Translations under genes and position numbers: made by a program
The notes under the pieces: model-generated
Database searches by the model: none
What the model was told of the DNA's origin: nothing
What the model saw: only the letters and a program-made list of their open reading frames with translations
DNA from: Burkholderiaceae bacterium
GTDB taxonomy: Bacteria > Pseudomonadota > Gammaproteobacteria > Burkholderiales > Burkholderiaceae
Direction of reading: 5' to 3'
Length of the DNA stretch: 6,423 nucleotides
Assembly (NCBI GenBank): GCA_947373615.1
Contig: CANBYN010000108.1
Span: forward strand, 1-6,423
In this document: positions 1 to 5,848 of the stretch, in pieces
How positions within the stretch are numbered: position 1 is the stretch's first letter
How the letters are laid out: every line of letters begins with the position of its first letter

Positions 1-93
1 CTCCCGAACTCGGTTTAAATTATGACGAAAGGCCTCAGTGTGAATAGATGCCAAAATTGGTCTATTAATCAAGCCATTAGCTGTATTGCCCAT
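1..93 (-). CDS. alr: alanine racemase, N-terminal fragment (cut by window edge)
   Basis: The reverse strand from 93 down to 1 encodes 31 codons, starting MGNTANGLINRP and continuing ILASIHTEAFRHNLNRVRE to the edge. The pattern RP-x-x-A-x-I-x-x-x-A-x-x-x-NL-x-x-VR is typical of the start of alanine racemases, the PLP enzymes that make D-alanine for peptidoglycan. The PLP-binding lysine lies beyond the window, so the catalytic part cannot be checked. ATG at 93 is chosen because AGGAGG sits 7 bases upstream. Another in-frame ATG at 111 would add six residues but would place that ribosome site inside the coding sequence. From memory, alr next to divergent lplT is common in Burkholderiaceae, which supports the call. 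Confidence 0.75.
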   Translation of the reverse strand, partial: MGNTANGLINRPILASIHTEAFRHNLNRVRE

Positions 94-98
94 ATTCA

Positions 99-106
99 CC
101 CCTCCT
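99..106 (-). promoter_or_regulatory. strong Shine-Dalgarno of alr
   Basis: The reverse strand reads AGGAGGGG, with AGGAGG at 106-101 followed by a 7-base spacer to the ATG at 93. This is a near-perfect ribosome binding site and decides the alr start against the upstream in-frame ATG at 111. Confidence 0.8.
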
Positions 107-110
107 TTCA

Positions 111-119
111 TGTTTTAAT
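111..119 (+). promoter_or_regulatory. possible extended -10 promoter element for lplT
   Basis: The plus strand reads TGTTTTAAT, which fits the extended -10 pattern TGn-TATAAT with one mismatch. No good -35 hexamer lies 16-18 bases upstream; TTGCCC at 86-91 is too far away at 22 bases. Extended -10 promoters can work without a -35. The predicted transcript start is near 126, leaving a leader of under 20 bases before lplT. This is inference from pattern matching only. Confidence 0.3.
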
Positions 120-134
120 TACATCAATGACTAG

Positions 135-140
135 ATTGTA
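135..140 (-). promoter_or_regulatory. possible -10 element of the alr promoter
   Basis: The reverse strand reads TACAAT at 140-135, a five-of-six match to TATAAT. It would start transcription near 128, giving an untranslated leader of about 35 bases that contains the strong alr ribosome site. The -35 would have to lie inside the lplT coding region, and the best candidate there (ATGTAA) is poor. Confidence 0.28.
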
Positions 141-143
141 CGA

Positions 144-1463
144 ATGAACCGCAGTTTTTACATCATTATGGCGGCGCAATTTTTTTCGTCGCTTGCTGAT
201 AACGCTCTGCTGATTGCAGCAATTGCCCTTCTGGCCCAGCTCCATGCTCCGGCCTGGATGACCCCTTTGCTAAAATTATTCTTCGTATTGTCCTACGTCC
301 TTCTCGCAGCCTTCGTAGGTGCATTTGCTGACTCCCGCCCTAAGGGCAATGTCATGTTCATTACCAACACCATCAAGTTTGTGGGTTGTGTTGTAATGCT
401 TTTCGGGAGTCACCCATTAATGTCCTATGCCATTGTTGGCCTAGGAGCTGCTGCTTATTCTCCCGCTAAATATGGAATTCTGACTGAACTGCTTCCTCCA
501 GAAAAGTTGGTTGCCGCCAACGGCTGGATTGAAGGCTTAACTGTGGGCTCAATTATTTTAGGAACTGTCATGGGTGGCGTTCTGATTAGCGGCACTGTAT
601 CAAGCACCCTTTTGGCACTAGATATGCCTGCAATTGATACTGGTATTGATACGCCTGCAGAGTCTGCCATATTGATCATCATGATGATTTATGTAATAGC
701 AGCACTTATTAATTTGAAAATTCCAGATACTGGGGCGCGTTATGTCTCGCAAAAAACCAATCCAATTGAATTGGTAAAAGATTTTGCTGTGTGCTTCAAA
801 ACCCTCTGGAATGATCGCCTCGGACAGATCTCCTTAGCGGTCACAACTTTGTTCTGGGGTGCAGGTGCCACACTACAATTTATTGTGATTAAGTGGGCTC
901 AAGTAGCCCTTCATATGAATCTGTCTCAAGGCGCTATTTTGCAGGCGATTTCTGCGGTAGGCGTTGCTGGCGGTGCAGTTTGGGCCGCTTGGCGCATACC
1001 GCTTCACAAATCATTGAAGGTGCTACCTTACGGCATCGCAATGGGCATGGTGGTTTGCGTGCTGGCAATCTATAACTCTGACATGTTGCCCGATGTGACA
1101 CTCTTTTCCATCGGCAAATTACAGGTCTCGCTCAATTTAATTCCAGCTTATTTCTTATTGATATTAGTTGGCTGGTTAGCAGGATATTTTGTGGTGCCAA
1201 TGAATGCCCTTCTTCAGCATCGTGGACACGTTCTGATGTCGGCTGGTCACTCCATTGCAGTTCAAAACTTCAATGAAAATATTTCAGTGCTAATCATGCT
1301 ACTCATTTATTCAGGGCTCATCTGGCTTGATCTACCGATTCAATTGGTAATCATTGGGTTTGGTACCGCTGTTAGTTTAATCATGTGGATTGTTATTCGG
1401 CGTCATGCTAGAAACCAAGCAGAGTATGACTCAATGCATCTCATCGGTGAACACAAACACTAA
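144..1463 (+). CDS. lplT: lysophospholipid transporter LplT (MFS family)
   Basis: This 439-residue inner-membrane protein has about twelve hydrophobic segments and is a major facilitator. In E. coli, LplT flips lysophospholipids inward so that Aas can re-acylate them. Blocks matching LplT as I recall it are AQFFSSLADNALL (residues 11-23), the loop 2-3 motif GAFADSRPKGNV (59-70), GAAAYSPAKYGIL (101-113), and FVVPMNALLQHRG (349-361) followed by AGHSIAVQN (367-375). It is about 40 residues longer than E. coli LplT, partly through a polar insert at roughly 148-175 containing DTGIDTPAES, probably between membrane segments 5 and 6. ATG 144 is the only upstream start because an in-frame TAG lies at 132-134; there is no clear Shine-Dalgarno. 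M9 at 168 is a less likely alternative. No aas gene is visible nearby. It is divergent from alr and convergent with the next gene, with 37 bases (1464-1500) between them and no clear terminator. Confidence 0.9.
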   Translation: MNRSFYIIMAAQFFSSLADNALLIAAIALLAQLHAPAWMTPLLKLFFVLSYVLLAAFVGAFADSRPKGNVMFITNTIKFVGCVVMLFGSHPLMSYAIVGLGAAAYSPAKYGILTELLPPEKLVAANGWIEGLTVGSIILGTVMGGVLISGTVSSTLLALDMPAIDTGIDTPAESAILIIMMIYVIAALINLKIPDTGARYVSQKTNPIELVKDFAVCFKTLWNDRLGQISLAVTTLFWGAGATLQFIVIKWAQVALHMNLSQGAILQAISAVGVAGGAVWAAWRIPLHKSLKVLPYGIAMGMVVCVLAIYNSDMLPDVTLFSIGKLQVSLNLIPAYFLLILVGWLAGYFVVPMNALLQHRGHVLMSAGHSIAVQNFNENISVLIMLLIYSGLIWLDLPIQLVIIGFGTAVSLIMWIVIRRHARNQAEYDSMHLIGEHKH

Positions 1464-1500
1464 AAATAATCTATGGCCTTGCACGCCAAGATGAAATCCT

Positions 1501-2031
1501 TTAAACGTTTTGCAATACCGATTTAGCCAATAATAAATCTTGCCAAAGTAATGCTTTGTCATTCGGCCTAGCAATTACCTGAGCTAAATCAAATGTGGCT
1601 ATCACTGGTACATCTTCATCGTTGTCCATATTGAGAGCTAATACCGTTTCGCGCAATTGTGGCAAAGGATCTCTCTCACCAGTAATTTTTTGTGCCACTG
1701 AGCCACCAAATGCAAATGCCACGATAGGAAGGCCATTATCGGGAATGGTCAATTGATTTAGCGGTTCTGCAGGGTTTTTCCACGCCCATTCGTTAGGTGC
1801 AAGACCCAACACACGAATGATGTTTTGAAACAGAATATTCGCATCGCCTTGAACTGGATTTCCAAAAAACCACCAGTTACCCTGAGGCATCCTATCGGAT
1901 ACTGAAGCGCTATCAGGTTTTTGTGGCTCTTGAGGAACAGTTGCTTGCATAGATGCATTCACAGAAGCAGGTTGATCACGTGATACCCACTCTACTATGC
2001 CCATCTCTTTTAAAAAATCAGAATTGCTCAT
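1501..2031 (-). CDS. uracil-DNA-glycosylase-like protein lacking active-site residues; candidate DNA polymerase III psi (HolD) subunit
   Basis: This is a 176-residue protein without a single cysteine. Its first ~20 residues (DFLKEMGIVEWVSRDQP) resemble the start of E. coli HolD, the segment that docks on the clamp loader. A Pro/Gln/Ser-rich linker follows (about 20-48). Later blocks run in the order seen in family 4/5 uracil-DNA glycosylases: NWWFFGNPVQGD (52-63), LFQNIIRVLGLAP (67-79), LPIVAFAFGGSVAQKITG (101-118), LPQLRETV (123-130), VPVIATFDLAQVIA (141-154) and NDKALLWQDLLLA (157-169). The glycosylase GEAPG motif is replaced by GNPVQ, the TYHPAYLL-type motif by TFDLAQVI, and the iron-sulfur cysteines are absent, so glycosylase activity is unlikely. 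IIRVLGLAPNEW and the ALLWQ region also resemble HolD. The start overlaps the rimI stop as ATGA, implying translational coupling. In E. coli holD likewise sits beside rimI. HolD would bridge clamp loader and chi/SSB; that role is inferred. The alternative is a decaying glycosylase remnant. Confidence 0.6.
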   Translation of the reverse strand: MSNSDFLKEMGIVEWVSRDQPASVNASMQATVPQEPQKPDSASVSDRMPQGNWWFFGNPVQGDANILFQNIIRVLGLAPNEWAWKNPAEPLNQLTIPDNGLPIVAFAFGGSVAQKITGERDPLPQLRETVLALNMDNDEDVPVIATFDLAQVIARPNDKALLWQDLLLAKSVLQNV

Positions 2032-2561
2032 GACTCTAGCTTAATCGATTTAGCCATCACGATCGCATCTTCATGACTGCCCGTTTGCGGGTTAACTGGA
2101 TAATAATTTTTACGAATGCCAATCTGCTCGTAAGCCAGGCCCTGATAGAGTCGCAGCGCTGCAAGATTAGATGGTCTGACCTCTAGAATTATTCGAGGCA
2201 TACCTTGTTGAGCTGCTACCCCTTCTATGGCTGACATCATTCGCTTTCCCAGCCCTAATTTTCTCAATTTGGGAGAAATGGTGATATTGAGTAAATGCAA
2301 TTCATCTACCGCGGGAAACAAAATGCAGTAAGCCCACAAAACGGAAGGATCCAAATAAGATCCTTTTACCATCTGATCGACTTGAGGGCGCACACAGTAA
2401 GCCCAATGTCCTGCTGCCAATGAATCAGAAAAATTTCCTTTGGTCCAAGGATGAAGATGGGAAACACTTTCAATTTCTAGAACCGCGTCTAAGTCTGCCG
2501 CCTGCATTGGCAAAAATGAAAGCTCAGAGACAGCTTCAACTGTAGATGGATCAGACATCAC
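2028..2561 (-). CDS. rimI: ribosomal protein bS18 alanine N-acetyltransferase RimI
   Basis: RimI is a cytoplasmic GNAT-fold enzyme that transfers acetyl from acetyl-CoA to the N-terminal alanine of ribosomal protein S18. In 177 residues I see the HPW motif after the first helix (37-39), LHLLNITISPKLR (88-100) leading into the acetyl-CoA loop RKLGLGK (100-106; pattern R/Q-x-x-G-x-G/A), LEVRPSN (126-132), RLYQGLAYE (137-145), and KNYYP (151-155) with DAIVMA (165-170), all RimI hallmarks. It is about 30 residues longer than E. coli RimI, from an N-terminal extension and an insert around 58-75. The start is GTG at 2561, supported by GGAGG 7 bases upstream; ATG at 2558 is a close alternative. The GTG overlaps the tsaB stop as GTGA, and the stop overlaps the next start as ATGA, so translation of the three genes is probably coupled. 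tsaB-rimI adjacency is widespread in bacteria. Confidence 0.9.
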   Translation of the reverse strand: MMSDPSTVEAVSELSFLPMQAADLDAVLEIESVSHLHPWTKGNFSDSLAAGHWAYCVRPQVDQMVKGSYLDPSVLWAYCILFPAVDELHLLNITISPKLRKLGLGKRMMSAIEGVAAQQGMPRIILEVRPSNLAALRLYQGLAYEQIGIRKNYYPVNPQTGSHEDAIVMAKSIKLES

Positions 2562-3280
2562 TTAAATGCCTCCAAGCGCTCTGCGGTAGTTAGGGCTACT
2601 TTATTACGCACATAAAGTGGCTCCAATTGATGGACATCACATTGAAGACCATCATGCAGCATCTGTTTCGCATAATCTAAAACCCCTAATGCAGATACTG
2701 AAATAGCTCGATCCATTCGCTCTGATGCAAACCCGGTGGAACTCGATGCAAATAATCGATCACCAAAAGCATTGATTGCGCTACCCGCTAGAAATTGTGC
2801 GCCTATAAGATCAATATCCTCAGGTCGGGATAGATGAATATCACCTATTCGTACGGGCAATCGGCGCTCCCGCGTTTCATATTTAGCCCAATAGATTTCA
2901 TCCATGCGAGCATCAATTGCAATGACAAAATGTGTAGGTGATACCTTTTTGAATCCTGAGTCTTGAGTCAATTGAGCAGCAATCGCATCTAAGCTAGCAA
3001 CCGGTATTACAGGCAGGTTGCTAGAAATAGCTAAACCCTGCACCGCTGCTACCCCCAATCTAACCCCTGTAAAAGCACCTGGGCCAATGCCAACAGCAAT
3101 TGCAGAGAGGTTCTTCAAATCAAGCTTAGCCTCCCTGAGGATCTCTTCTACCCAAGGCAATAACAACTGGCTAGCACCAGCCGACACCGCTTCGTGGCGG
3201 AATTGAGGCTTACCCCCATCAAAAGATAAAGCCACCGAACACCATGCTGATGAGGTGTCGATGGCCAATATAGATGTCAA
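2558..3280 (-). CDS. tsaB: tRNA t6A37 threonylcarbamoyltransferase complex subunit TsaB
   Basis: TsaB is the non-catalytic ASKHA-fold partner that pairs with TsaD and TsaE to transfer threonylcarbamoyl to A37 of tRNAs reading ANN codons. The 240 residues match the family's usual size (about 230). Visible motifs are the N-terminal phosphate-loop-like ILAIDTSSAWCSVAL (4-18), GIGPGAFTGVRLG (64-76), the conserved IDARMDEIYWAKY (122-134), and the C-terminal EPLYVRNKVA (220-229). The start is TTG at 3280, giving MTSILAIDTSS, the expected N-terminus; there is no in-frame ATG or GTG between it and the stop codon of the upstream gene. The ribosome site is weak (GAG about 6 bases before the TTG). A small hairpin at 3291-3314 lies just upstream. 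It is 33 bases downstream of the VOC gene and overlaps rimI by 4 bases. Confidence 0.92.
   Translation of the reverse strand: MTSILAIDTSSAWCSVALSFDGGKPQFRHEAVSAGASQLLLPWVEEILREAKLDLKNLSAIAVGIGPGAFTGVRLGVAAVQGLAISSNLPVIPVASLDAIAAQLTQDSGFKKVSPTHFVIAIDARMDEIYWAKYETRERRLPVRIGDIHLSRPEDIDLIGAQFLAGSAINAFGDRLFASSSTGFASERMDRAISVSALGVLDYAKQMLHDGLQCDVHQLEPLYVRNKVALTTAERLEAFK
2569..2573 (-). promoter_or_regulatory. Shine-Dalgarno that favours the GTG start of rimI
   Basis: The reverse strand reads GGAGG at 2573-2569, inside the last codons of tsaB. The spacer is 7 bases to GTG at 2561 and 10 bases to ATG at 2558. Optimal spacing favours the GTG, although both starts could be used and differ by one residue. 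Confidence 0.6.
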
Positions 3281-3290
3281 TTCAAGCTCT

Positions 3291-3314
3291 ATTTGGTTAT
3301 TTGTAAACCCAAAT
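3291..3314 (-). other. small hairpin between the VOC gene and tsaB
   Basis: Bases 3291-3298 (ATTTGGTT) can pair with 3306-3309 (AACC) plus 3311-3314 (AAAT), with one bulged C at 3310 and a 7-base loop. In the minus-strand transcript it begins at the VOC stop codon and ends about 10 bases before the TTG start of tsaB. It is AT-rich and no U-run follows it, so it is not an intrinsic terminator. It could weakly modulate tsaB initiation or RNA processing, or be chance. Confidence 0.3.
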
Positions 3315-3787
3315 TATGAACTCAAACCAGCAATTACTTCAGGAGGCGCTTGCACTAACTCTATCAAAACACCCTCACCGCTAATGGGAAACTCATCATT
3401 ACCCTTGGGATGCACAAAAGTGATGTCAAATCCAGCCGCCCCCTTGCGAATTCCGCCAGGAGCAAAACGCAGTCCATTGGCCGAAAGCCATTCAACCGCC
3501 TTAGGAAGATCATCAACCCAAAGGCCGATGTGATTTAAGGGGGTTTGATGTACTGCTGGCTTTTTGTTGATATCAAATGGCTGCATCAGATCCACTTCAA
3601 TCTCATGTACACCTGTTCCAATTGCACAGATATCCTCATCTACGTTCTCACGCTCAGAAACAAAAGTACTCTTATATTGAAAACCAAGCATATCAACCCA
3701 TAAGGTCTTGAGGCGCTCTTTACTCTCACCGCCAATGGAAATCTGCTGAATCCCTAAAATCTTGAATGGTTTAACGGTCATAGTCAT
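3314..3787 (-). CDS. VOC (glyoxalase) superfamily protein, methylmalonyl-CoA epimerase-like
   Basis: This 157-residue protein has two vicinal-oxygen-chelate modules. The first begins KILGIQQISIGG (9-20) and includes LWVDMLGFQYKST (29-41) and HEIEVDLMQPFD (61-72). The second begins LNHIGLWVDDLPKAVEWL (84-101) and ends GVLIELVQ (139-146). By alignment in the head to methylmalonyl-CoA epimerase, whose metal ligands are His, Gln, His, Glu, the equivalents here are Q15, Q69, H86 and E143, so the first histidine is replaced by glutamine. It lies 9 bases after pccA, and with the carboxylase an epimerase would convert (S)- to (R)-methylmalonyl-CoA for the mutase. VOC membership is firm; epimerase function is inferred from context and partial ligand match. 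Other VOC activities (lyase, dioxygenase-like) are possible. ATG 3787 is used; ATG at codon 3 (3781) is an alternative and neither has a strong ribosome site. Confidence 0.75.
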   Translation of the reverse strand: MTMTVKPFKILGIQQISIGGESKERLKTLWVDMLGFQYKSTFVSERENVDEDICAIGTGVHEIEVDLMQPFDINKKPAVHQTPLNHIGLWVDDLPKAVEWLSANGLRFAPGGIRKGAAGFDITFVHPKGNDEFPISGEGVLIELVQAPPEVIAGLSS

Positions 3788-3796
3788 TAATCTTTC

Positions 3797-5833
3797 TTAT
3801 TCAAATCGAATGATTAATTGATCAACCGCCAAGCTATCGCCCTCTTTGGCACAAATTTCAGCGACCACGCCATCTTGCATTGCCGACAGTGTATTTTCCA
3901 TCTTCATCGCTTCAATAGAGGCCAATTTTTGACCCGCAGTCACGACATCGCCAACCTGAACAACAATCTTGGTTAACAGACCAGGCATTGGGGACATTAC
4001 CAACTTAGAAGTATCTGGTGGAAGCTTCACGGGCATACGGCGCTGCAACTCAGCACCTAAGGGGCTAAGAACCATACAGACGTAATTAGCACCATCTAGA
4101 GACAATTCATATCTCACGCCACGCCGTTCTACTTGCGCAGTAATTTTATGGGTTCCATTGATGGTGGCATGCAGACAAATTTGTCCTGGACGCCAATCGC
4201 TCACGATGTCATAGCGACTTACGCCATCGACTTCTTCTATATAGACTGAATAAATGCCGTCCTTTAATTCAATACGAATAGGCACATCATAAGGATCATC
4301 CATAGACCCAGATTTTTTACCCGTAACGACGACAAATTTCTTAGCAATAATCATTTCATGACCAACCAACTGCCCGTCGATCATTTTGATATGCTCAAGA
4401 TAGCGATAACGCATAAATGCAGCTAATGCGGCTAAACGCTTAGGATCAACGGGTTGCACCGAGTCCTTCTTAAAACCTTCTGGGTACTCTTCAGCAATAA
4501 AGCCTGTAGTGAAATCTCCATTCACGAATCGAGGATGTTGCAGCAAAGCCGCTTGAAATGGAATGTTCGAATGAATACCGCGAATCACAAAATCATTTAA
4601 TGCTGAGCGCATTTTCTCAATAGACGCAGCACGATCTTTACCATGAACGATCAATTTTGCAATCATCGAGTCGTAATACATTGGAATCTCACCGCCCTCA
4701 TACACGCCGGTATCCACACGGACACCATCGATAGATTCAGGTGGGCGGTATTTCACTAAACGGCCAGTAGAAGGCAGAAAGTTACGGAATGGATCATCTG
4801 CATTAATCCGGCACTCCATTGACCAGCCATCTAGCTTCACATCTTCTTGTTTGAAAGCCAATTTTTCACCAGCGGCAACTCGAATCATTTGTTCAACCAA
4901 GTCAAGACCAGTAATGCTTTCGGTTACAGGATGCTCAACTTGTAAGCGAGTATTCATTTCTAAGAAGTAGAAAGATTTGTCTTTGCCAACCACAAACTCT
5001 ACCGTTCCAGCTGACTGATAATTTACCGCTTTTGCCAAGGCAACGGCCTGCTCACCCATAGCTTTACGAGTTGCTGGATCGATAAAGGGTGATGGCGCTT
5101 CTTCAATCACCTTTTGATGGCGACGCTGAATAGAGCAATCACGTTCGTTCAAGTAAACCACGTTGCCATGGGAGTCCCCCAAAACCTGAATCTCAATATG
5201 TCGAGGACCTTCAACGAATTTCTCAATAAAGATTCGATCGTCACCAAAGCTATTCATCGCCTCGGTTTTGCAGGCAGCAAAGCCTTCTGCAGCTTCTTTA
5301 TCATTAAAGGCAACACGCAAGCCTTTACCACCACCACCAGCAGAAGCCTTGATCATGACTGGATAGCCAATGCCTTGAGCAATTTTGACTGCCTCATCAA
5401 TAGTATCAATTGCCTCGTTATGTCCGGGAATCGTATTTACCTTAGCTTCTAATGCAAGCTTTTTAGAAGCAATCTTATCTCCCATAGCGGCAATAGATTC
5501 GTGTTTTGGACCGATAAAGACAATGCCTTCTTCTTCACAGCGTTTGGCAAATTGCTCATTCTCAGATAAGAAACCATAACCAGGATGCACTGCCTCAGCG
5601 CCAGTATCTTTACAAGCCTGAATGATGCGATCCATTAATAAATAGGATTCGCGCGAAGGTGCAGGTCCGATACAAACCGCTTCATCAGCCAACTGAACGT
5701 GGCGAGCTTCCTTATCGGCTTCTGAATAGACGGCAACCGTCTTGATGCCCATCTTTTTGGCAGTTTTCATTACACGGCAAGCAATTTCGCCACGGTTAGC
5801 AATCAAAATTTTCTTAAACATTTTCGTAGTCAT
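3797..5833 (-). CDS. pccA: propionyl-CoA carboxylase alpha subunit (biotin carboxylase plus biotin carrier)
   Basis: This 678-residue subunit carboxylates its own biotin with ATP and bicarbonate; the beta subunit then passes CO2 to propionyl-CoA, giving methylmalonyl-CoA. The biotin carboxylase domain opens with KKILIANRGEIACRV (7-21) and contains HPGYGFLSEN (83-92), the ATP-grasp glycine loop SAGGGGKGLR (164-173), ERDCSIQRRHQK (230-241), and FLEMNTRLQVEHPVTE (290-305) with the catalytic Glu/Asn/Arg cluster. YYDSMIAKL (387-395) closes that domain. Residues about 450-600 fit the interaction (BT) region of PccA-type subunits. The biotinyl domain starts near 610 with MSPMPGLL, and EAMKMEN carries the biotinyl lysine K644, 34 residues from the end. 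Length matches PccA (about 670-680) rather than AccC (about 450). ATG 5833 is chosen, with AAAGG rather far upstream (12 bases); M5 at 5821 (MFKKILIANRG) is equally typical. It follows pccB by 15 bases. Confidence 0.9.
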   Translation of the reverse strand: MTTKMFKKILIANRGEIACRVMKTAKKMGIKTVAVYSEADKEARHVQLADEAVCIGPAPSRESYLLMDRIIQACKDTGAEAVHPGYGFLSENEQFAKRCEEEGIVFIGPKHESIAAMGDKIASKKLALEAKVNTIPGHNEAIDTIDEAVKIAQGIGYPVMIKASAGGGGKGLRVAFNDKEAAEGFAACKTEAMNSFGDDRIFIEKFVEGPRHIEIQVLGDSHGNVVYLNERDCSIQRRHQKVIEEAPSPFIDPATRKAMGEQAVALAKAVNYQSAGTVEFVVGKDKSFYFLEMNTRLQVEHPVTESITGLDLVEQMIRVAAGEKLAFKQEDVKLDGWSMECRINADDPFRNFLPSTGRLVKYRPPESIDGVRVDTGVYEGGEIPMYYDSMIAKLIVHGKDRAASIEKMRSALNDFVIRGIHSNIPFQAALLQHPRFVNGDFTTGFIAEEYPEGFKKDSVQPVDPKRLAALAAFMRYRYLEHIKMIDGQLVGHEMIIAKKFVVVTGKKSGSMDDPYDVPIRIELKDGIYSVYIEEVDGVSRYDIVSDWRPGQICLHATINGTHKITAQVERRGVRYELSLDGANYVCMVLSPLGAELQRRMPVKLPPDTSKLVMSPMPGLLTKIVVQVGDVVTAGQKLASIEAMKMENTLSAMQDGVVAEICAKEGDSLAVDQLIIRFE

Positions 5834-5848
5834 AATTTGTCAGCGCCT

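Noticed and set aside
455..682. Minus-strand open frame inside lplT
   Set aside because: It is antisense to conserved LplT blocks, including SPAKYGIL, and has no motif of its own.
1464..1500. Possible bidirectional terminator between the convergent lplT and HolD-like genes
   Set aside because: Only 4-base stems are possible (TGGC 1474-1477 with GCCA 1485-1488, or CTTG 1478-1481 with CAAG 1487-1490) and no T-run follows on either strand.
1501..2031. Annotation as an active uracil-DNA glycosylase
   Set aside because: No cysteines for the iron-sulfur cluster, and both the GEAPG and HPAYLL-type motifs are replaced, so activity is not supported.
3313..3318. CATAAT on the minus strand as a -10 for a tsaB promoter
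   Set aside because: It matches five of six bases but no acceptable -35 lies 16-18 bases upstream; not enough to annotate.
3255..3533. Plus-strand open frame of 92 codons across the tsaB start and the VOC gene
   Set aside because: It is antisense to two well-supported genes with no family resemblance or ribosome site I could recognise.
5114..5452. Plus-strand open frame of 112 codons inside pccA
   Set aside because: It lies wholly antisense to strongly conserved biotin carboxylase sequence, and its product shows no recognisable motif; it is a shadow frame.
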